DNA from: UBA2705 sp963977105
GTDB taxonomy: Bacteria > Pseudomonadota > Alphaproteobacteria > Micavibrionales > Micavibrionaceae
Reading direction: 5' to 3'
Length of the DNA: 64,000 bases
Assembly (NCBI GenBank): GCA_963977105.1
Contig: CAXBNI010000004.1
Location: forward strand, 143,043-207,042
A program made the position numbers and the translations under genes. How positions within the stretch are numbered: the first letter of the stretch is position 1; the number at the start of each line of letters is the position of its first letter. This document shows positions 52,479 to 61,154 of the stretch, piece by piece. The notes below the pieces were generated by a model. That model was given only the letters and a program-made list of their open reading frames with translations, was not told where the DNA came from and made no database searches.

Positions 52479-52895
52479 TTATTCGCCGCTTTGATATTCC
52501 TGCGAGTTTGAATCGTGCATTTTACCGCCGCTAAAGCGCGTCGCGAGATTTTTTTTATCGAGCCACTTTTTCTGTACGGTAGGAATCTCGTTGAGATAAT
52601 CTCGGAAAGGGCCTCTATTTTGCTGTTTACATTGGATCACGAAAAGCGCGGCAGGGCTTGAAAGTAACAAGCAATATATTACAAGATGCGATTTCATGAA
52701 AAAAGCAATCAAATCACGCGCTGCGCTTTGGGCGAAGCTATCTTTTATCCAGTAAAATATCGATGGCGCGTAATTGTACAGGTGATAACCAACAGATGTG
52801 AAGGCGAAGCTTTGCCCGTGATTAACAAAGGCGTCATGTGCAACAACAGCCAAGAGGGGCGTTAATGCAAAAAATAGATATAACATAAATTTCAT
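52479..52895 (-). CDS. Unknown membrane protein
   Basis: 138 residues with two hydrophobic segments (residues 3-20 and about 70-88), the first possibly a signal peptide or anchor. The loop between is rich in aromatic residues (GYHLYNYAPSIFYWIKDSF). The C-terminal ~45 residues are charged and cytoplasmic if there are two helices. No family is recognised. A TTAA-N7-TTAA box lies 70 bases before its start. Confidence 0.6.
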   Translation of the reverse strand: MKFMLYLFFALTPLLAVVAHDAFVNHGQSFAFTSVGYHLYNYAPSIFYWIKDSFAQSAARDLIAFFMKSHLVIYCLLLSSPAALFVIQCKQQNRGPFRDYLNEIPTVQKKWLDKKNLATRFSGGKMHDSNSQEYQSGE

Positions 52896-52964
52896 TGTAC
52901 ATACTCTTCAAATTCGACCCCTCGAAAGATATATAACATACTCATATAACTTAACACTAATATA

Positions 52965-52979
52965 TTAAATTATACTTAA
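52965..52979. promoter_or_regulatory. CtrA-type box upstream of the membrane-protein gene
   Basis: Exact TTAA-N7-TTAA in an AT-rich stretch between the gene at 52895 (minus) and the tRNA-Ser. Chance occurrence is plausible. Confidence 0.3.
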
Positions 52980-53104
52980 AACATTTTCGCTCGCGCAGCA
53001 GTAATGAAAATAAAACCTGCATACAAAGATGCTAACTTTAGACTTGCCTTTGGTACGCAGAACGGCTAGCTTACCCGCTCAAACCATTCATAATTCTGTG
53101 TTGC

Positions 53105-53192
53105 GGAGATGTGGCCGAGTGGTTTATGGCGCTCGCTTGGAAAGCGTGTTGGGGGCAACCCCTCGCAGGTTCGAATCCTGTCATCTCCGCCA
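53105..53192 (+). tRNA. tRNA-Ser (anticodon GGA)
   Basis: 88 bases with a complete cloverleaf: acceptor GGAGATG / CATCTCC, D-arm GCC / GGC, anticodon loop TTGGAAA, a serine-type long variable arm GGGG / CCCC, T-arm GCAGG / CCTGT around TTCGAAT, discriminator G and encoded CCA. It reads UCC and UCU codons. The anticodon stem CTCGC / GCGTG has a T28-T42 mismatch, normally an A-T pair. Confidence 0.95.
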
Positions 53193-53257
53193 TCTACTCC
53201 ACGCCCCCTATATGAGAATTGATGGTATGACGTCATGCGGCACATCGGCGTTTCTTT

Positions 53258-53452
53258 TTAGTGTAGGCGTGTTTCACCATTTTGTTGATTTACGCCTGCC
53301 GTGACCATAACAATCTGCGCATCGCGCGCGGCAGCTAATATCTGCTTAAATGGAAAGCGATTGTTATTTTGCGCTAAAGACTCGTTACATATCTCTACGT
53401 AGCGTTCCATCAAATCCTTAGCGTTGTTTATATGACGATCATCCTTATTCAT
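53258..53452 (-). CDS. Small unknown protein
   Basis: 64 residues, mainly helical by composition (AKDLMERYVEICNESLAQ; FKQILAAARDAQIVMVTAGV). ATG 53452 overlaps the TGA of a 32-codon frame just upstream in an ATGA arrangement, which suggests translational coupling. No family is recognised and no ribosome binding site of its own is seen. Confidence 0.45.
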   Translation of the reverse strand: MNKDDRHINNAKDLMERYVEICNESLAQNNNRFPFKQILAAARDAQIVMVTAGVNQQNGETRLH

Positions 53453-53547
53453 GTTATTAATAATGGCAAAAACAATTTGTGTGCGACTTGACTTTCATCA
53501 AGTTCGTTTGCTGCGATATCGGGTGTGAAAGCACTTTTTTGCTCCAT
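53449..53547 (-). CDS. Possible 32-residue peptide coupled to the gene at 53452
   Basis: From ATG 53547 the frame gives an acidic-then-hydrophobic peptide ending HKLFLPLLIT and stops in an ATGA overlap with the next start. GGAAG lies only three bases before the ATG. Existence is speculative. It could also be the 5' part of one gene broken by a frameshift. Confidence 0.25.
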   Translation of the reverse strand: MEQKSAFTPDIAANELDESQVAHKLFLPLLIT

Positions 53548-53807
53548 AGGCTTCCGGTTTTTTCATAGTGCATATTCTGGGTTTGTCTTGGTTTATCTCT
53601 CATTCTATCTAGCGGTACAATCATAATGCCATGAATTTAGTCGTTTATGGGGGGTGAACTTCTTGAATTGCTCACTATACGTGATATTGTTTGACGTCGA
53701 CGGTGGCTATGCTTTTGGTAAAAGGCGTGAATTTGTAGGTTGAAAAAGGGGCGTCAACGCAACAAAAACTCAGAAAAAACAAAATAGAAAAAAGGAAATA
53801 CAGGGCT
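53548..53807. other. Intergenic region upstream of nhaA
   Basis: 260 bases with no recognised gene; together with the doubtful small frame (53449-53547) it forms a ~355-base gap. AAGGAAA at 53792 and CAGGG at 53801 lie before the GTG start of nhaA. Confidence 0.3.
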
Positions 53808-54995
53808 GTGCGCAGGATCATTACTAAATTCTTTACTTCAAAATTGGCACCTGGTGTGCTGCTTGCTACGGCGACTTTCTTGGCGTTGGCTATGGAAAAC
53901 TCTATGTTCGCAGGGCTGTATGATGCGATTAAAGATACGCCCGTTATTCTTCAAATTGGTTTTTTTAGAATAGATAAACCTTTGTTGCTTTGGATTAATG
54001 ATGGCCTTATGGCGATTTTCTTTTTGCTTGTTGGTTTAGAAGTTAAACGCGAAGTTTTAAAAGGTCACCTTTCACAGGCAGGGCAAGTCTCTCTGCCTGT
54101 CATCGCAGCATTGGGCGGCGTCGTGATGCCGGCTTTAATTTATGTTTATTTTAATATGAACAGCCCTGAGACTATGGATGGCTGGGCGATTCCTGCGGCG
54201 ACAGATATTGCATTTGCTTTGGGTGTTTTAACCTTACTCGGTACAAAAGCGCCCAATGCTTTAAAGGTCTGCCTCGTTGCTATTGCGATTATCGATGATT
54301 TAGCCGCCATTGTGATAATTGCGTTATTTTATACCGCAGATACATCATTCGTGTCATTGGGGCTTGCTGGCGTAGGGCTGTTGGCTGCTTTTACATTAAA
54401 TAAAATGGGTGTGACGAAGCTGGGGCCGTATGCGGTACTTGGGCTGTTTATTTGGGCTTGCGTTTTAAAGTCTGGTATTCACGCCACGCTGGCAGGCGTG
54501 GCTTTGGGGCTTATTATTCCATTACGGATAAAAAATGATGAGGGTAAATCGCCATTAAAGGTCATGGAGCACGCGTTACATCCGTGGGTCGTTTTTGCCG
54601 TTATCCCGCTTTTTGCTTTTGTGAATGCGGGCTTGTCTTTTCGCGGGCTAAAGCTGGATACTTTCGCTGAACCAATTACCTTAGGCATTATTGCAGGGCT
54701 GTTTATCGGGAAGCCTCTCGGTGTTTTAGGGTTCACCTTCATTGGCGCCAAACTAAAACTGTGTACATTACCCATAGGCGTGACATGGCTACAGTTTGCA
54801 GGTTTATCTTTATTAACGGGCATTGGTTTTACAATGAGTTTGTTTATAGGAAACCTCGCATTTGATAGTGTCGTCAACACCTCCGCCGTAAGGCTTGGCG
54901 TATTAACGGGGTCTGTATTATCTTCTGTTGCTGGCGTCGGTTTATTATTACTTGCGCATCGGAAGTTTCGAGGGGCTGTTCCTGCGGCTGATTAA
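53808..54995 (+). CDS. nhaA: Na+/H+ antiporter NhaA
   Basis: NhaA exchanges two H+ for one Na+ across the inner membrane. 395 residues, 11-12 hydrophobic helices. Signatures: GLMAIFFLLVGLEVKREVLKG (in pieces near 67-86), AIPAATDIAFALGVL (about 127-141), and the ion-binding DD pair in AIIDDLAAIVIIALFY (about 163-164), as in the Escherichia coli D163/D164. Start is GTG 53808; AAGGAAA and CAGGG lie upstream. It is followed 53 bases later by a histidine kinase gene. Confidence 0.96.
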   Translation: MRRIITKFFTSKLAPGVLLATATFLALAMENSMFAGLYDAIKDTPVILQIGFFRIDKPLLLWINDGLMAIFFLLVGLEVKREVLKGHLSQAGQVSLPVIAALGGVVMPALIYVYFNMNSPETMDGWAIPAATDIAFALGVLTLLGTKAPNALKVCLVAIAIIDDLAAIVIIALFYTADTSFVSLGLAGVGLLAAFTLNKMGVTKLGPYAVLGLFIWACVLKSGIHATLAGVALGLIIPLRIKNDEGKSPLKVMEHALHPWVVFAVIPLFAFVNAGLSFRGLKLDTFAEPITLGIIAGLFIGKPLGVLGFTFIGAKLKLCTLPIGVTWLQFAGLSLLTGIGFTMSLFIGNLAFDSVVNTSAVRLGVLTGSVLSSVAGVGLLLLAHRKFRGAVPAAD

Positions 54996-55048
54996 AAGCC
55001 TGAAACTTTATCTGTAAATATTAATGTTTTTATATTATATTTCAGGGG

Positions 55049-57760
55049 ATGAAATATTTTTTCTTAAAAGCTTGTAAGCAGTATATTTTTTGTGGCGTCA
55101 TGATTACGCTGCTTTATTACTTGTCTGGTCGCGCGGGGCTTTTGTTGGTCGTGCCGCCGTCACAATCTGCTGTGATTTGGCCCGCCGCGGGCGTGGCACT
55201 GGCTATTTTAATGCTCAAAGGCATAAAGTTCGCTCCTTTTATTTTCTTCGGTGCGATCGGCACATCGCTTTACCATTACGATGTAATTGACACGCAAGCT
55301 TTGGTAATATCATCATCGATTGGTATCGGCGCGGCTGCGCAGGCTGTTATTGGTTGCCTACTTGTGCGGCAGTTCGTACGCTTACCAACGGCGATTGAAG
55401 ATATTAAAGACGCTTTATCTATTATTTTTCTTGGTGGGTTTGTTGCCTGCCTTATCAATGCTTTTTGGGCGAATTTTATACTTTATGCTGCTGGGTTTAT
55501 CAGCGAATCAAGCCTGCCAGAAAATATTTTCATGTGGTGGGTTGGTGATGTATTTGGCATTTTGATCTTTGCACCGATTTTCTTATTATTATTTACGCCA
55601 AGAGATAGCGACATTGTGGTGAGCCGTGCGCGGTGCCTGACGATATCGATTAGTTTGATTATGGTTTTAGCTGCGGTAATTTATGTTTTTATGGTGACGA
55701 AACAATACGAGTATAAAAAAAGAGGGGAAGCGTTTGAGCGGGATGCGTTCAACATTGCAAGCATATTGCATAGAGAAGTTAGTTCTTCGATGGATGTATT
55801 GCTCGCTAATGAGCGGTTTGTTATTTCCTCTGAATATATATCCGTAGAAGAATTTAAAACATTTACAGAACGTTTTTTGTATGATGATCGCGGTCTTTAT
55901 GGTTTGTCATGGGTGCCGCGGGTTGATGGCCCTAAGCGCGCTGAGTTTGTTCGCTCTCTACGTGTGCAAGGCTATGACGATTTTGATATTATGCGCCGTA
56001 CAGCGATGGGCAAAATGGCCGTATCCGAACCGCGTGAGGTTTATTTCCCGATATCATATATTGTACCTTACGAAAAAAACAAACGCGCGCATGGGTTTGA
56101 TGTTTACGGGGTGGACCCTGTTGCCGGCTCTACGCGCATTAAGTTATTAGATAAAGCGCGTGATACTGGAAAAGTTGTTGCGACGTCAATGTTCTCTATA
56201 GTGCAAGCGGAGCAGCAGAACGGCTTCATCATGTATTATCCCGTGTACTCGCAAGATGTGCGTACAGCCAGTGTTGCAGAGCGCCGCTTACATTTGATTG
56301 GCTACTGTAATGGTATTTTTACATTCCCGCAATTAATGGGCGCTACGCGTGAAGCGGCAGGCGAACAAGGGATGGACATCGTGCTGTCTGACATAACAGA
56401 TGGCAAAGATGTAGCGCAAACATTATATGATTCGCGTAGCCATGATTATAAAGAAGCAAAAGTAACGCCGTCTCTTTTAAAGCAGCAGCTGACGACAAGC
56501 CACGAATATCAAGTGGCCGGGCGCGCATGGCGCTTGGATTTCATACAAAAAGTAGAATCAATAGATGTCGACGGCTGGCTGATTTGGTTGGTTTTCTCTG
56601 GCGGGCTGGCCTGTGCAGGTTTTGTGAATTTATTTATGTTTATGGTGACCGCGCGCACAGAGGTCGTGCAGCGTTTGGTTGATAATAAGACAAAGGAAAT
56701 TGAAAATTCAAAAGCTTTCCTGGAACTTATCATGCGCAATAACCCTGACTTTATTTTTGTTAAAGATGAAAAATTACGTATTGTTGAGGCGAACTCGGCC
56801 TACATAAATACATATCCAGAAGATCAAAGAGAGACGGTTATCGGCAGCAGTAGCGATGAAGGGTTTTCGGCAGAAGACCATGCTGAGTTTACAGCGCTTG
56901 ACCGCAAGGCCTTTCGTGAAGGGTATTCTGAGATCATAGAGAACATCACCTTCCCAGACGGCATTGAACGCACTTTGCAAACGCAGAAAATCCGGTTTGA
57001 AAATGCGTATGGGCAAAAATATATCCTCGGTATTTCGCGTGACGTGACAGAACGTGAAAAACTAATTCGCGAGCTTTCTGATACCAATGCCGAACTTGAA
57101 GAGTTCGCATATAGAACATCACATGACTTACGATCACCGCTGATTTCATCGGTCAAATTGCTTTCAATGGCAGAATCTGCCTTTCAAGGGGACAATATCA
57201 AACATGCGGAAAAATGTGTCAGTATGTCTGCTGAGTCATTGCGTAAGTTGGAAAAGCTGATTGATGATATTCTCGTCTTGACCGAAACAAAAAATGCACA
57301 AGAAGCAGAGGTTGAAGTTGACGTCGTTGCACTGATTAATGATGCTGAAGAAAAGCTGCGTTATATGGACGGTTTTGATCGGATCACGCTGATAAAGGAT
57401 ATCGCCTATACGGATAAAATTAATGTGAAGCGCGGACGCTTGGCGTTAATTGTTGAGAACATGATGTCGAATGCTGTGAAGTATCAAGACCCAGCTCAAA
57501 AAGATGCCTTTGTGAAAGTTAGCGTCAAAGTGCAGCGCGGCGCGCTTGTTATTTCTGTCGAAGATAATGGCCTCGGCGTACCTAAGGAACATCAGGCAGA
57601 TTTGTTCGGGATGTTTAAACGCTTCCACCCTAAAGTTTCTTATGGCTCTGGGCTCGGGCTTTATATGATGAAGAAAAGCGCTGGGATACTTGGCGGCGAT
57701 TTAGTCTTTGAGCAGCCTCAAAAAGGTGCGATATTTAAGCTGACCTTGCCGCTGCGCTAA
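55049..57760 (+). CDS. Membrane sensor histidine kinase (MASE1-CHASE-PAS-HisKA-HATPase)
   Basis: 903 residues. An N-terminal MASE1-like membrane domain (about 1-215, with AVIWPAAGVALAILML) is followed by a periplasmic CHASE domain (about 240-440, RGLYGLSWVPRV...HGFDVYGVDPV), another transmembrane helix (about 510-530), a PAS domain (about 545-670, FIFVKDEKLRIVEANSAY), HisKA with TSHDLRSPL (about 691-699), and HATPase with NMMSNAVKYQ, VEDNGLGVP and GSGLGLYMMKK. No receiver domain or partner regulator is adjacent. AGGGG abuts the ATG at 55049, so a later start is possible. Confidence 0.92.
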   Translation: MKYFFLKACKQYIFCGVMITLLYYLSGRAGLLLVVPPSQSAVIWPAAGVALAILMLKGIKFAPFIFFGAIGTSLYHYDVIDTQALVISSSIGIGAAAQAVIGCLLVRQFVRLPTAIEDIKDALSIIFLGGFVACLINAFWANFILYAAGFISESSLPENIFMWWVGDVFGILIFAPIFLLLFTPRDSDIVVSRARCLTISISLIMVLAAVIYVFMVTKQYEYKKRGEAFERDAFNIASILHREVSSSMDVLLANERFVISSEYISVEEFKTFTERFLYDDRGLYGLSWVPRVDGPKRAEFVRSLRVQGYDDFDIMRRTAMGKMAVSEPREVYFPISYIVPYEKNKRAHGFDVYGVDPVAGSTRIKLLDKARDTGKVVATSMFSIVQAEQQNGFIMYYPVYSQDVRTASVAERRLHLIGYCNGIFTFPQLMGATREAAGEQGMDIVLSDITDGKDVAQTLYDSRSHDYKEAKVTPSLLKQQLTTSHEYQVAGRAWRLDFIQKVESIDVDGWLIWLVFSGGLACAGFVNLFMFMVTARTEVVQRLVDNKTKEIENSKAFLELIMRNNPDFIFVKDEKLRIVEANSAYINTYPEDQRETVIGSSSDEGFSAEDHAEFTALDRKAFREGYSEIIENITFPDGIERTLQTQKIRFENAYGQKYILGISRDVTEREKLIRELSDTNAELEEFAYRTSHDLRSPLISSVKLLSMAESAFQGDNIKHAEKCVSMSAESLRKLEKLIDDILVLTETKNAQEAEVEVDVVALINDAEEKLRYMDGFDRITLIKDIAYTDKINVKRGRLALIVENMMSNAVKYQDPAQKDAFVKVSVKVQRGALVISVEDNGLGVPKEHQADLFGMFKRFHPKVSYGSGLGLYMMKKSAGILGGDLVFEQPQKGAIFKLTLPLR

Positions 57761-57765
57761 ATGCG

Positions 57766-58272
57766 TTAATCTATTGGATATGAGATTTCAACGACTTCAA
57801 TTTTTTCAAGTCCAGTATCGGTGCGTACTTTTACAGTGTCGCCGACTTCAGCTTTCATCAGCGCATTACCGACAGGCGACTGCCAGTTGATTTTGCCAAG
57901 GTCAAAATTTGCTTCATCAACATTCACAAGGTGAACCGTTACTTCGCTATCGTCTTCGCGGGCATAGGTGACCTTAGCGCCAAAAAATATGCGCTGTAAT
58001 TTTTGTTGGTCGCGCGGGTTCACAATCACAGTGTTTTCAAGCTTTTTGGTCAAGTAACGCACGCGGCGGTCAATTTCGCGCAGGCGTTTCTTGTTATAAA
58101 TATAATCACCATTTTCCGAGCGATCGCCATTACCCGCCGCCCACGATACAATATCTGTGATTTTCGGGCGCTCATCATGCAGCAGCCAGTGAAGCTCTTT
58201 TTCTAGCGTCGCATAGCCGTTAGGCGTCATATAATGCGGTTGCGTTGGTGGGGCGGGGTTGTTTTTTGTCAT
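57766..58272 (-). CDS. greB: Transcription elongation factor GreB
   Basis: GreB rescues backtracked RNA polymerase by stimulating transcript cleavage. 168 residues: N-terminal coiled-coil (YATLEKELHWLLHDERPKI) with acidic tip GDRSENGDYIYNKKRLREIDRRVRYL (in pieces near 47-73), characteristic of GreB more than GreA. The C-terminal FKBP-like domain has FGAKVTYAREDD and SPVGNALMKAEVGD. It converges on the histidine kinase with only five bases between stops. Confidence 0.94.
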   Translation of the reverse strand: MTKNNPAPPTQPHYMTPNGYATLEKELHWLLHDERPKITDIVSWAAGNGDRSENGDYIYNKKRLREIDRRVRYLTKKLENTVIVNPRDQQKLQRIFFGAKVTYAREDDSEVTVHLVNVDEANFDLGKINWQSPVGNALMKAEVGDTVKVRTDTGLEKIEVVEISYPID

Positions 58273-58393
58273 AGCTGGTTTATACAGTAACTTATGTCGG
58301 TTGTGTGATCTGTCTTATATAGAACATAGATATATAATCAAATTGATATTTTGCCTAGAGGCTTTTGCTTTGAGGCCTGTTAGGGGACGTAAA

Positions 58394-59581
58394 ATGATAT
58401 TAGACAGATTGCCAGCAATTGATGATTTTTACCAAAATTATTGGGGCAAACGCGCCTTTATGGTGCGCGGGGCAATTGACGAAGCTTTGTTTGAAACGCT
58501 GATTGATGGCGATGAGCTTGCTGCTTTATCAATGGAGGACGAACTGCGCTCACGCTTGATTATATCAACGGCGCAAGATGATGGCGGCGTGAAGTGGGAT
58601 TGTGAGCACGGGCCTTTTGCCGCGGAGCGTTTCGCGACACTGGGCGATAAGAATTGGAGCCTGATCGTACAAAATGTTGAACAATATCATACCGACACGG
58701 CAGATTTGCTGAATGCGTTTAATTTTGCGCCGCGTTGGTTGATGGATGACATTATGATTAGCTGTTCAGCATCTGGCGGCAGCGTAGGGCCGCATACAGA
58801 CAGTTATCATGTGTTTTTGGTACAAGGTCAGGGTAAGCGGCGCTGGCGGGTTGGGCGTACGCCTCTGCGCCAAGGAAGAGTGAGTGAGAGCGAAGACCAC
58901 TTGGTTTTACAAGATGGTTTTAAAGGGGATAGTTATGATGTACGTATGGGCGACGTTATTTATATTCCGCCGCATTTTGCCCATGAAGGCGTGACGGAAG
59001 AAGATGCCATGACGTTTTCCGTCGGTTTCCTCGGTCCAAAAATATCAGAATTAATGGTTGAATATGGACAGTATTTGGAGCAACAAGACGAAGGCTTTAA
59101 CCTGCGCTATGTTGGGCGCGGGCTTGATGGGCAAAGCGCGGGACGTTCTATATCGCACGGCGCTGCGGATGATATAAAAAATGCGCTGGGCGATGCCTTA
59201 AACGCAGAGAGCTTTTCAAACTGGCTCGTCCAATATTTCTCACTACCAAGCCATACGGATCGTGACGATGTGATTGAAGCGGAGGAGCCGCTTGATGAAA
59301 GGGGCTTGGCCGAGATATTACAGAGCGGCGGCGTTTTACGCTGTACGTCTTTCGCAAAAACCGCGATGGTTAAAAATGACAAAGGGCAAATAAAGGTGCT
59401 AGCGATATATGGCGATGATGTTACCTTGGCTGATGGCGCGGCGGCATTGATCGCGGCGTTAGAAGGCGGAGAGAATCTCTCATGGGGTATGCTTGGCCGT
59501 TTTGGCGGCTGGGAAAGCCACGCCGATTTTATTACGTTGCTGTATAATAAACAGTATTTAGAAGGAGCCGACGATGTCTAA
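58394..59581 (+). CDS. Ribosomal protein L16 arginine hydroxylase-like oxygenase (RoxA/YcfD family)
   Basis: Fe(II)/2-oxoglutarate oxygenase with a JmjC/cupin fold; characterised members hydroxylate an arginine of ribosomal protein L16. About 395 residues from ATG 58394 with GGGGA upstream. The metal triad is H and D in GPHTDSYHVF (about 131-140) and H in PPHFAHEGVT near 200. N-terminal FYQNYWGKRAFMVRGA and the C-terminal winged-helix part fit the ROX group. It overlaps the next gene by eight bases. Confidence 0.9.
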   Translation: MILDRLPAIDDFYQNYWGKRAFMVRGAIDEALFETLIDGDELAALSMEDELRSRLIISTAQDDGGVKWDCEHGPFAAERFATLGDKNWSLIVQNVEQYHTDTADLLNAFNFAPRWLMDDIMISCSASGGSVGPHTDSYHVFLVQGQGKRRWRVGRTPLRQGRVSESEDHLVLQDGFKGDSYDVRMGDVIYIPPHFAHEGVTEEDAMTFSVGFLGPKISELMVEYGQYLEQQDEGFNLRYVGRGLDGQSAGRSISHGAADDIKNALGDALNAESFSNWLVQYFSLPSHTDRDDVIEAEEPLDERGLAEILQSGGVLRCTSFAKTAMVKNDKGQIKVLAIYGDDVTLADGAAALIAALEGGENLSWGMLGRFGGWESHADFITLLYNKQYLEGADDV

Positions 59582-59927
59582 AGTTCTTATTTGCGGCATT
59601 AAAAATTGCGACACTATGCAAAAAGCGCTGAAATGGCTTGATGCGCAGGGCATCGCTTATGATTTTCATGACTATAAAGCATTTGGCTTGCAGCAAGATG
59701 CTTTCGCGCAGGCGCTCGCGGTTCATAGCTGGGATAAGGTGCTTAATCGCCGTGGCCTGACTTGGCGTAAATTGCCAGATGATGTTAAGGCCGGCATGGA
59801 TGATGCGCAGGCCTTAACAACGGCTTTGGATAACCCGTCGATTGTGAAACGCCCTTTACTGATTAAAGATGGGCATGTCGAGCTTGGCTTTTCTGATACC
59901 GCCTATGGGGCGCTCTTTACTCAATAG
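59574..59927 (+). CDS. ArsC/Spx-like thioredoxin-fold protein (YffB type)
   Basis: 117 residues. A single conserved Cys is in KNCDTMQKALKWLD (C12), followed by LNRRGLTWRKLP and NPSIVKRPLLIKDG, the arsenate-reductase-family pattern in which R and P after the catalytic Cys loop define the fold. It lacks the CxxC of Spx regulators and is closer to YffB-type proteins, whose role is unclear. It is coupled to the oxygenase gene. Confidence 0.88.
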   Translation: MSKVLICGIKNCDTMQKALKWLDAQGIAYDFHDYKAFGLQQDAFAQALAVHSWDKVLNRRGLTWRKLPDDVKAGMDDAQALTTALDNPSIVKRPLLIKDGHVELGFSDTAYGALFTQ

Positions 59928-59940
59928 GTTAATCCGTTGC

Positions 59941-60441
59941 TTAATCAGTGGGCTCGCTGCCTGGTTTTCTACGTTTTGCAAGGTTGAGGTAATCAACCCC
60001 AACGGATTGCTTTAAGAGTACGCAATCACGCGTTGAAACACCGAGCAAGTCGGCAATTTTCTTAACGGCATTTTCTTCTAAGCTATGTAGATGGTTATCG
60101 GCATAAGCAATCCGCCAGAGGAAGCGAATGATGTCTTGGCGGCCATCTTGTTCTAAATGTTCATTGATAACGCGGGTGAAGCTGTGCAGATCAATCGCAT
60201 TTTTTTCGAATGTCACCGCGCGCTTAAGGACATGCTCTGCCTTCTCATCATTTAATTTAAAATGATCCTTTAATGTATCAATGGCGACGGCGCGCTCTTC
60301 GGCGCTGAACCCATCATGACTAAGCGATACATGAACAAGCAATGCACCTGCGGCCATATGCAAGGGGCTTTCAGGACCCATATTTGGGTGTTCTCTATCC
60401 TCAACTTTAATTCCGAGGAATTTGATAATTTTATCTAACAT
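59941..60441 (-). CDS. TerB-like (tellurite resistance/DjlA N-terminal) protein
   Basis: About 166 residues from ATG 60441 (AAGGA upstream). An all-helical TerB-type domain spans about 30-150: AAGALLVHVSLSHDGFSAEERAVAI, and FLWRIAYADNHLHSLEENAVKKIADLLGV (in pieces), with the acidic metal-binding positions D and E of the repeat. In many alphaproteobacteria such single-domain proteins occur without other ter genes. Function is unknown; the name does not imply tellurite resistance. Confidence 0.88.
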   Translation of the reverse strand: MLDKIIKFLGIKVEDREHPNMGPESPLHMAAGALLVHVSLSHDGFSAEERAVAIDTLKDHFKLNDEKAEHVLKRAVTFEKNAIDLHSFTRVINEHLEQDGRQDIIRFLWRIAYADNHLHSLEENAVKKIADLLGVSTRDCVLLKQSVGVDYLNLAKRRKPGSEPTD

Positions 60442-60633
60442 GATACGGCGTTCCTTGTATGGACAATGGGTACAGAAAGTTGAACTGTTTATGATTGCAG
60501 CCCATATGATAGATAAATATACAGGATAAATCACTTGGTTTTTTGTTTTTTATTAAAAACTTTGACTATTTTCCAGAACTATATTATCTTGTGGCTATTG
60601 GTAACTTAGTAAATCTTATCGAAGGAGGCTTTT

Positions 60634-60810
60634 ATGAGCTTAGATATGGAAGACTACGCAGACGAAGTTCGTGAAAAAGCAGAACTTGCCCGCAAATTTG
60701 GTGACGCGATTCTTAATGCAAAGACAGATGAAGAGCGCGCTAAGATTATTCAAGACAGCCAAGCTAAACCAAACACATCCGACTATATTGATCTTGCTTG
60801 TAATAAGTAA
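60634..60810 (+). CDS. 58-residue acidic protein of unknown function
   Basis: ATG 60634 follows a perfect AAGGAGG (60622-60628). The 58 residues are helical and charged (EDYADEVREKAELARKFGDAI, in pieces; DEERAKIIQDSQAK), with one Cys near the end (LACNK). A strong intrinsic terminator follows about 50 bases later. Upstream lies an AT-rich promoter-like stretch (60540-60610). It is probably a well-expressed small soluble protein; no family is recognised. Confidence 0.75.
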   Translation: MSLDMEDYADEVREKAELARKFGDAILNAKTDEERAKIIQDSQAKPNTSDYIDLACNK

Positions 60811-60860
60811 TGCCATGATAAGGCTGTGATATCCTAAAGATAAAATGTAGAATTTCTTTC

Positions 60861-60882
60861 CCCCGTTTCGGGGCTTTTTTTT
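60861..60882 (+). terminator. Intrinsic terminator after the 58-residue protein gene
   Basis: Stem CCCCG / CGGGG with a 3-base loop and eight T residues. Confidence 0.85.
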
Positions 60883-60949
60883 GCCTAAATTTTGAGGCGG
60901 CGTATATTGTGGTGAGAGGCAGGTTTAAGTGACGCATTATATGCGTAAA

Positions 60950-61102
60950 TTAGCCTTTGTGGTGGAGCCATGCCAAAATCAGCGGTACCCATATCAAAGA
61001 TGTCGTGAGTGTGCCTTTAATCGCTTGATAAGCGATCCACGCCCAGAACAAGTTCTTGGACGGTTTCTTAAACAGTTTTAATTTTTTAAGCTTTTCTAAC
61101 AT
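60950..61102 (-). CDS. 50-residue putative membrane peptide
   Basis: ATG 61102 to TAA 60950. A Lys-rich start (MLEKLKKLKLFKKPSKN) is followed by one transmembrane helix (about 18-44, FWAWIAYQAIKG...LIWVPLILAWL) and HHKG. The composition fits a genuine small inner-membrane protein. No good ribosome binding site is seen. It lies just outside the left inverted repeat of the accessory cassette. Confidence 0.5.
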   Translation of the reverse strand: MLEKLKKLKLFKKPSKNLFWAWIAYQAIKGTLTTSLIWVPLILAWLHHKG

Positions 61103-61154
61103 CTGGATGTTTTATCAGATTTTTATTTGTAAAAGCAAGTCTGCGCCATAAAAT

